DNA of 30,628 nt from positions 1 to 30,628 of IMG/VR virus record IMGVR_UViG_3300032236_000115. The stretch is one strand, 5' to 3'. Positions 28,713-30,628 of the stretch are shown here, piece by piece. This DNA is from a virus. A model generated the notes under the pieces. The model was not told where the DNA came from, made no database searches, and was given only the letters and a program-made list of their open reading frames with translations. Both the position numbers and the translations under genes were made by a program. Numbering within the stretch: the first letter of the stretch is position 1; each line of letters opens with the position of its first letter.

Positions 28713-28950
28713 CCGTGTTGTAGTGCGTCCCAAGGTGCGCCAATTATCGGATATTATTATTGTGAACAACAAAGAACCCTTTAACGAGGGGACGGTTGTT
28801 GCGATTGGGCCAAATGTGTTTGAGACCCAAGTAGGCGATTTCATTAAATACGGCAATGGGGACTACCTTAACTGGCCCACCCAACGCCTGGACGGTCAGG
28901 ATTATCAGATAATCCAAGAGGCCGATATTTGTGCGGTAGTAGATTTTTAA
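28693..28950 (+). CDS. GroES-like co-chaperonin (Cpn10 family)
   Basis: An 85-residue protein with AAGGAAATCAG before the ATG. It aligns along its length with GroES (97 residues): FRPLNDRVVVRP at the start, NEGTVVAIGPN, VGDFIKYGNGDY and QEADICAVVDF at the end. The mobile loop is shorter but keeps a hydrophobic tripeptide (IIIV, residues 21-24) at the position of GroES IVL, which binds GroEL. The roof-loop region (GDYLNWPTQRLDGQDY) is altered. P22-type coat protein needs GroEL/ES help to fold, so a phage version may replace or tune the host cap, as T4 gp31 does for T4. The chaperone role is inferred from homology. Confidence 0.9.
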   Translation: MFRPLNDRVVVRPKVRQLSDIIIVNNKEPFNEGTVVAIGPNVFETQVGDFIKYGNGDYLNWPTQRLDGQDYQIIQEADICAVVDF

Positions 28951-28960
28951 GGAACTTATC

Positions 28961-29371
28961 ATGAGCAATTCAGTCGCAATCGGTGTCGCATATAGCGACC
29001 CAGAATTCACAACTTGCTATGCAAGCGCAGAAATTGGGTATTCCACAGCCGCCCAAGGCACGGTAACGCAGCTAACCGATAAAAGCACTGGCGTGACTTT
29101 GAACAAATCGGCTGGTCGCATCACCATGAACGCCGCTGCATTGGCGGGTGGTGCAGTGGTGTCTTTTATTTTGACCAATAGCTTGATTTCCACCAATGAC
29201 ACTATCATTGTGTGCGTTTCTAGCAATACTACTGGTAGCGCTGCTGGTGCTTACACCACTTACATTTCGTATTTGTCTGCTGGTACTGCTTTGATTTCAT
29301 TGCGTAATTTAAGTGGAACTTCATATTCTGAAGCGGTAATCATCAACTTTGCAATCATCCACGGTCAATAA
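28961..29371 (+). CDS. Small beta protein sharing the tail-fibre C-terminal module
   Basis: A 136-residue protein preceded by AAGGAAC. From residue 26 (GYSTAAQGTVTQLTDKSTG then VTLNKSAGRIT) to the end (EAVIINFAIIHGQ) it parallels the C-terminal 100 or so residues of the fibre at 8733-10661 (GYGTGSGGTVTQVT, TGVTLNKTNGAIT, NFAVIKG). Shared spacing includes ILTNSLISTNDTIIV versus TVTNSTVAATDVVHV. The N-terminus (MSNSVAIGVAYSDPEF) is a short lead, not a fibre shaft. It is likely a virion beta-sandwich, such as a fibre tip, decoration or head-fibre subunit, and lies among late pre-terminase genes. Confidence 0.78.
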   Translation: MSNSVAIGVAYSDPEFTTCYASAEIGYSTAAQGTVTQLTDKSTGVTLNKSAGRITMNAAALAGGAVVSFILTNSLISTNDTIIVCVSSNTTGSAAGAYTTYISYLSAGTALISLRNLSGTSYSEAVIINFAIIHGQ

Positions 29372-29381
29372 GGAGCAAGCC

Positions 29382-29528
29382 ATGCCTTTGATTAAATCCA
29401 AAACTGAAAAAGCGATGAAAAAAAACATCGTTAAGGAAATCGAGGCTGGCAAGCCCCAAAAGCAAGCCGTGGCGATTGGTTACTCGGTGAAGCGTGAAGC
29501 TGAGAAAAAAGCCAAAGCGAAAAAGTGA
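29382..29528 (+). CDS. Small Lys-rich protein
   Basis: A 48-residue, very basic protein: MPLIKSKTEKAMKKNIVKEI then AVAIGYSVKREAEKKAKAKK. The motif GKPQKQAVAIGYSVKREA is a widespread tiny phage protein type commonly found upstream of terminases or in the virion, of unknown role. GGAGC is correctly spaced before the ATG. Its stop overlaps the following GTG as GTGA. DNA binding is likely from charge alone. Confidence 0.8.
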   Translation: MPLIKSKTEKAMKKNIVKEIEAGKPQKQAVAIGYSVKREAEKKAKAKK

Positions 29529-29794
29529 AGCACGATAAGCCAATACCGCACAAAACCGTGGGGAAGGGTAAAACCTACAACCCCACGGATAAAGGCGCTG
29601 GAATGACCGCCAAAGGCCGTGCCGAATACAACGCAAAGAACAATGCAAACCTAAAGCCGCCTGCGCCGAATCCTAAGACAAAGGCAGACGAAGGACGCAA
29701 GGCAAGTTTTTGCGCCAGAATGGAAGGCGTAGTAAAGAACGCCAAAGGCCCAGCGGAACGAGCAAAGGCATCACTCAAGAATTGGAAGTGCTAA
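29525..29794 (+). CDS. Small basic phage protein (DUF6321-like)
   Basis: An 89-residue protein that starts with GTG (overlap GTGA with the previous stop). The core TYNPTDKGAGMTAKGRAEYN then KASFCARMEGVVKNAKGPAE and ASLKNWKC matches a family I know as DUF6321-like, with K-G-LT-KGR and SFCARM-G signatures, common in podoviruses and found as small internal virion or capsid-associated proteins in some. It is Lys/Ala/Asn-rich and soluble. The following ATG is directly adjacent to its stop. Family assignment is from memory. Confidence 0.8.
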   Translation: MKHDKPIPHKTVGKGKTYNPTDKGAGMTAKGRAEYNAKNNANLKPPAPNPKTKADEGRKASFCARMEGVVKNAKGPAERAKASLKNWKC

Positions 29795-29962
29795 ATGGCT
29801 ACTAAACCTGGTCTATATGCCAATATCCACGCTAAGCAAGAGCGCATCAAGCAGGAAAAAGCTGAAGACGAAAAGGTAGAGCGTATGCGTAAGCCTGGCT
29901 CCAAAGGTGCGCCTACGGCTGCGGCATTCAAAGAGTCAGCTAAGACTGCAAAGAAGAAATGA
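29795..29962 (+). CDS. Small basic protein (MATKPGLYANIHAK type)
   Basis: A 55-residue protein reading MATKPGLYANIHAKQERIKQ, then EDEKVERMRKPGSKGAPTAA and a Lys-rich end. This is one of the most frequent small phage proteins, usually with GLYANIHAK and RKPG-KGAPT, of unknown function, and typically sits directly beside terminase or in the virion. It starts one base after the previous stop codon and overlaps the small terminase start by ATGA. Good conservation of motif makes the call secure; the role is unknown. Confidence 0.85.
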   Translation: MATKPGLYANIHAKQERIKQEKAEDEKVERMRKPGSKGAPTAAAFKESAKTAKKK

Positions 29963-30384
29963 CCGAAGTCAAACGTCCAGTAGGCCGCCCTAGCCTATAT
30001 GACCCTGCCTATATTGACCAAGTAATAGAACTTGGCAAGATTGGTAAGTCTACTGAGGCGATAGGTGCTATTTTGGGCGTTGGCACGGCTACTTTGTACC
30101 GTTGGCGTGATGAATTTCAAGAATTTCGAGAAGCCTTGGAGTTAGCAAAGGAATACGAACTCCAATGGTGGGAAGATATAGCCCAAGCCCACATGATTGA
30201 GAACAAAGAATCGGACAAGATTAACGCCTCAATCTGGTCACGCTCGATGGCGGCACGGTTTCCTAAGAAATATCGGGAAAGCGTCAAACAAGAAATCACA
30301 GGCGCAGATGGCGCACCACTCATAAGCGGAATCCAAGTCACATTCGTCAAGCCCAATGAGTTATGTGCAGACCGCAATAGCTAA
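29959..30384 (+). CDS. terS: Terminase small subunit
   Basis: A 141-residue protein directly before terL. The N-terminal MTEVKRPVGRPSLYDPAYID leads into an HTH with IGKSTEAIGAILGVGTATLY and RWRDEFQEF, the DNA-recognition element that binds pac in this subunit. A helical middle with a Trp-rich segment (YELQWWEDIAQAHMIENKES) probably forms the oligomeric ring, and the C-terminal beta region (GAPLISGIQVTFVKPNE) is typical for contacts with TerL. The gene overlaps terL by 29 bases. In Sf6- and P22-like phages the pac site lies inside this gene; that is an inference here. Confidence 0.92.
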   Translation: MTEVKRPVGRPSLYDPAYIDQVIELGKIGKSTEAIGAILGVGTATLYRWRDEFQEFREALELAKEYELQWWEDIAQAHMIENKESDKINASIWSRSMAARFPKKYRESVKQEITGADGAPLISGIQVTFVKPNELCADRNS

Positions 30385-30628
30385 TGCGGAGTTTCCCGCA
30401 AAGCTAGAAGGCTTGTTCAAAAAGAGCCGGTACAAGGTACTTTACGGCGGCAGGGGTGGGGCTAAGTCTTGGGGAATAGCCAGAGCATTGCTGATTCTTG
30501 GGGCAAAAAGCCCAATGCGTATCCTTTGCGCTCGGGAATTCATGACCTCGATGCGGGATTCCGTCCACAAGTTGCTGTGCGACCAAATCGAATCCCTTGG
30601 CTTGCTAGGCTTCTATGAGATTACCCAG
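30356..30628 (+). CDS. terL: Terminase large subunit, 5' part (continues at position 1)
   Basis: The ATG at 30356 (MSYVQTAIANAEFPAKLEGL) begins the large terminase. The Walker A (P-loop) segment GGRGGAKS occupies residues 31-38, followed by the conserved SWGIARALL and MRILCAREF. These match Sf6-type TerL closely. The frame reaches the window end without a stop and joins the frame at position 1 exactly, because positions 30506 and 1 are the same codon. The start overlaps the small terminase by 29 bases and has no strong Shine-Dalgarno, typical of translationally coupled terminase pairs. Confidence 0.96.
   Translation, partial: MSYVQTAIANAEFPAKLEGLFKKSRYKVLYGGRGGAKSWGIARALLILGAKSPMRILCAREFMTSMRDSVHKLLCDQIESLGLLGFYEITQ
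30506..30628. repeat. Right copy of 123-bp terminal direct repeat
   Basis: Identical to 1-123, in the same reading frame of terL. One copy should be removed to obtain the circular unit of 30,505 bp. The base before this copy is an extra A within an A-run, so the repeat could have extended further left if the contig had started earlier. Confidence 0.95.

Overview
The window is an essentially complete genome of a short-tailed (podovirus-type) tailed phage with a P22/Sf6-like virion module. The first 123 bases recur exactly as the last 123, so the contig closes into a circle of 30,505 bp, and the large terminase gene runs across the artificial ends. A Sf6-like large terminase suggests headful packaging of circularly permuted DNA. 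I find no integrase, no CI-type repressor, no DNA or RNA polymerase and no CRISPR array or tRNA gene that I can recognise, so a lytic lifestyle relying on the host replisome is the simplest reading. Several tiny genes resemble proteins I associate with phages of freshwater Burkholderiales; that host assignment is inference.

Layout. (1) 30356-30628 plus 1-19818, rightward late block: terminase, P22-type portal, scaffold and coat, two small beta proteins separated by a strong terminator, gp4-like and gp10-like tail proteins, fibre and tailspike genes, a cupin protein, three P22-style ejection proteins, and a lysis cassette (membrane proteins, 3-TM holin, GH108 endolysin). (2) 19804-24475, leftward early operon: 21 mostly tiny genes, nine of whose junctions are ATGA overlaps, carrying an ERF recombinase, an SSB-like protein, a winged-helix protein, a zinc ribbon and several one-helix membrane peptides. 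(3) 24476-24632, divergent control region with three short inverted repeats and promoter candidates on both strands, next to a 51-residue Cro-like gene. (4) 24633-27724, rightward replication and recombination block: Cro-like protein, HNH nuclease, replisome-organiser-like protein, possible P-like helicase loader, PD-(D/E)xK nuclease, NinB, zinc ribbon, YbcO-like nuclease. (5) 27737-30384, rightward pre-terminase block: helical protein, His-rich protein, four-Cys protein, GroES-like co-chaperonin, a protein sharing the tail-fibre C-terminal module, small basic proteins and the small terminase.

How they fit together: the early operon and replication block supply recombination (ERF, SSB-like, NinB, nucleases) and recruitment of the host helicase; the late block builds a P22-like capsid, possibly helped by the phage GroES; fibres and tailspike bind and degrade surface glycans; ejection proteins carry DNA across the envelope; holin and endolysin release progeny. 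Coding is nearly continuous: no gene-free stretch exceeds 300 bases.

Most notable items: an in-frame TGA that seems to cut a leftward gene 16 codons before its conserved end; a phage GroES retaining the GroEL-binding tripeptide; a beta module shared between the fibre tip and a free-standing late protein; a control region with Cro-like protein but no visible repressor; a possible dual-pairing attenuator before the HNH gene; and a long out-of-frame overlap of two metal-binding proteins.
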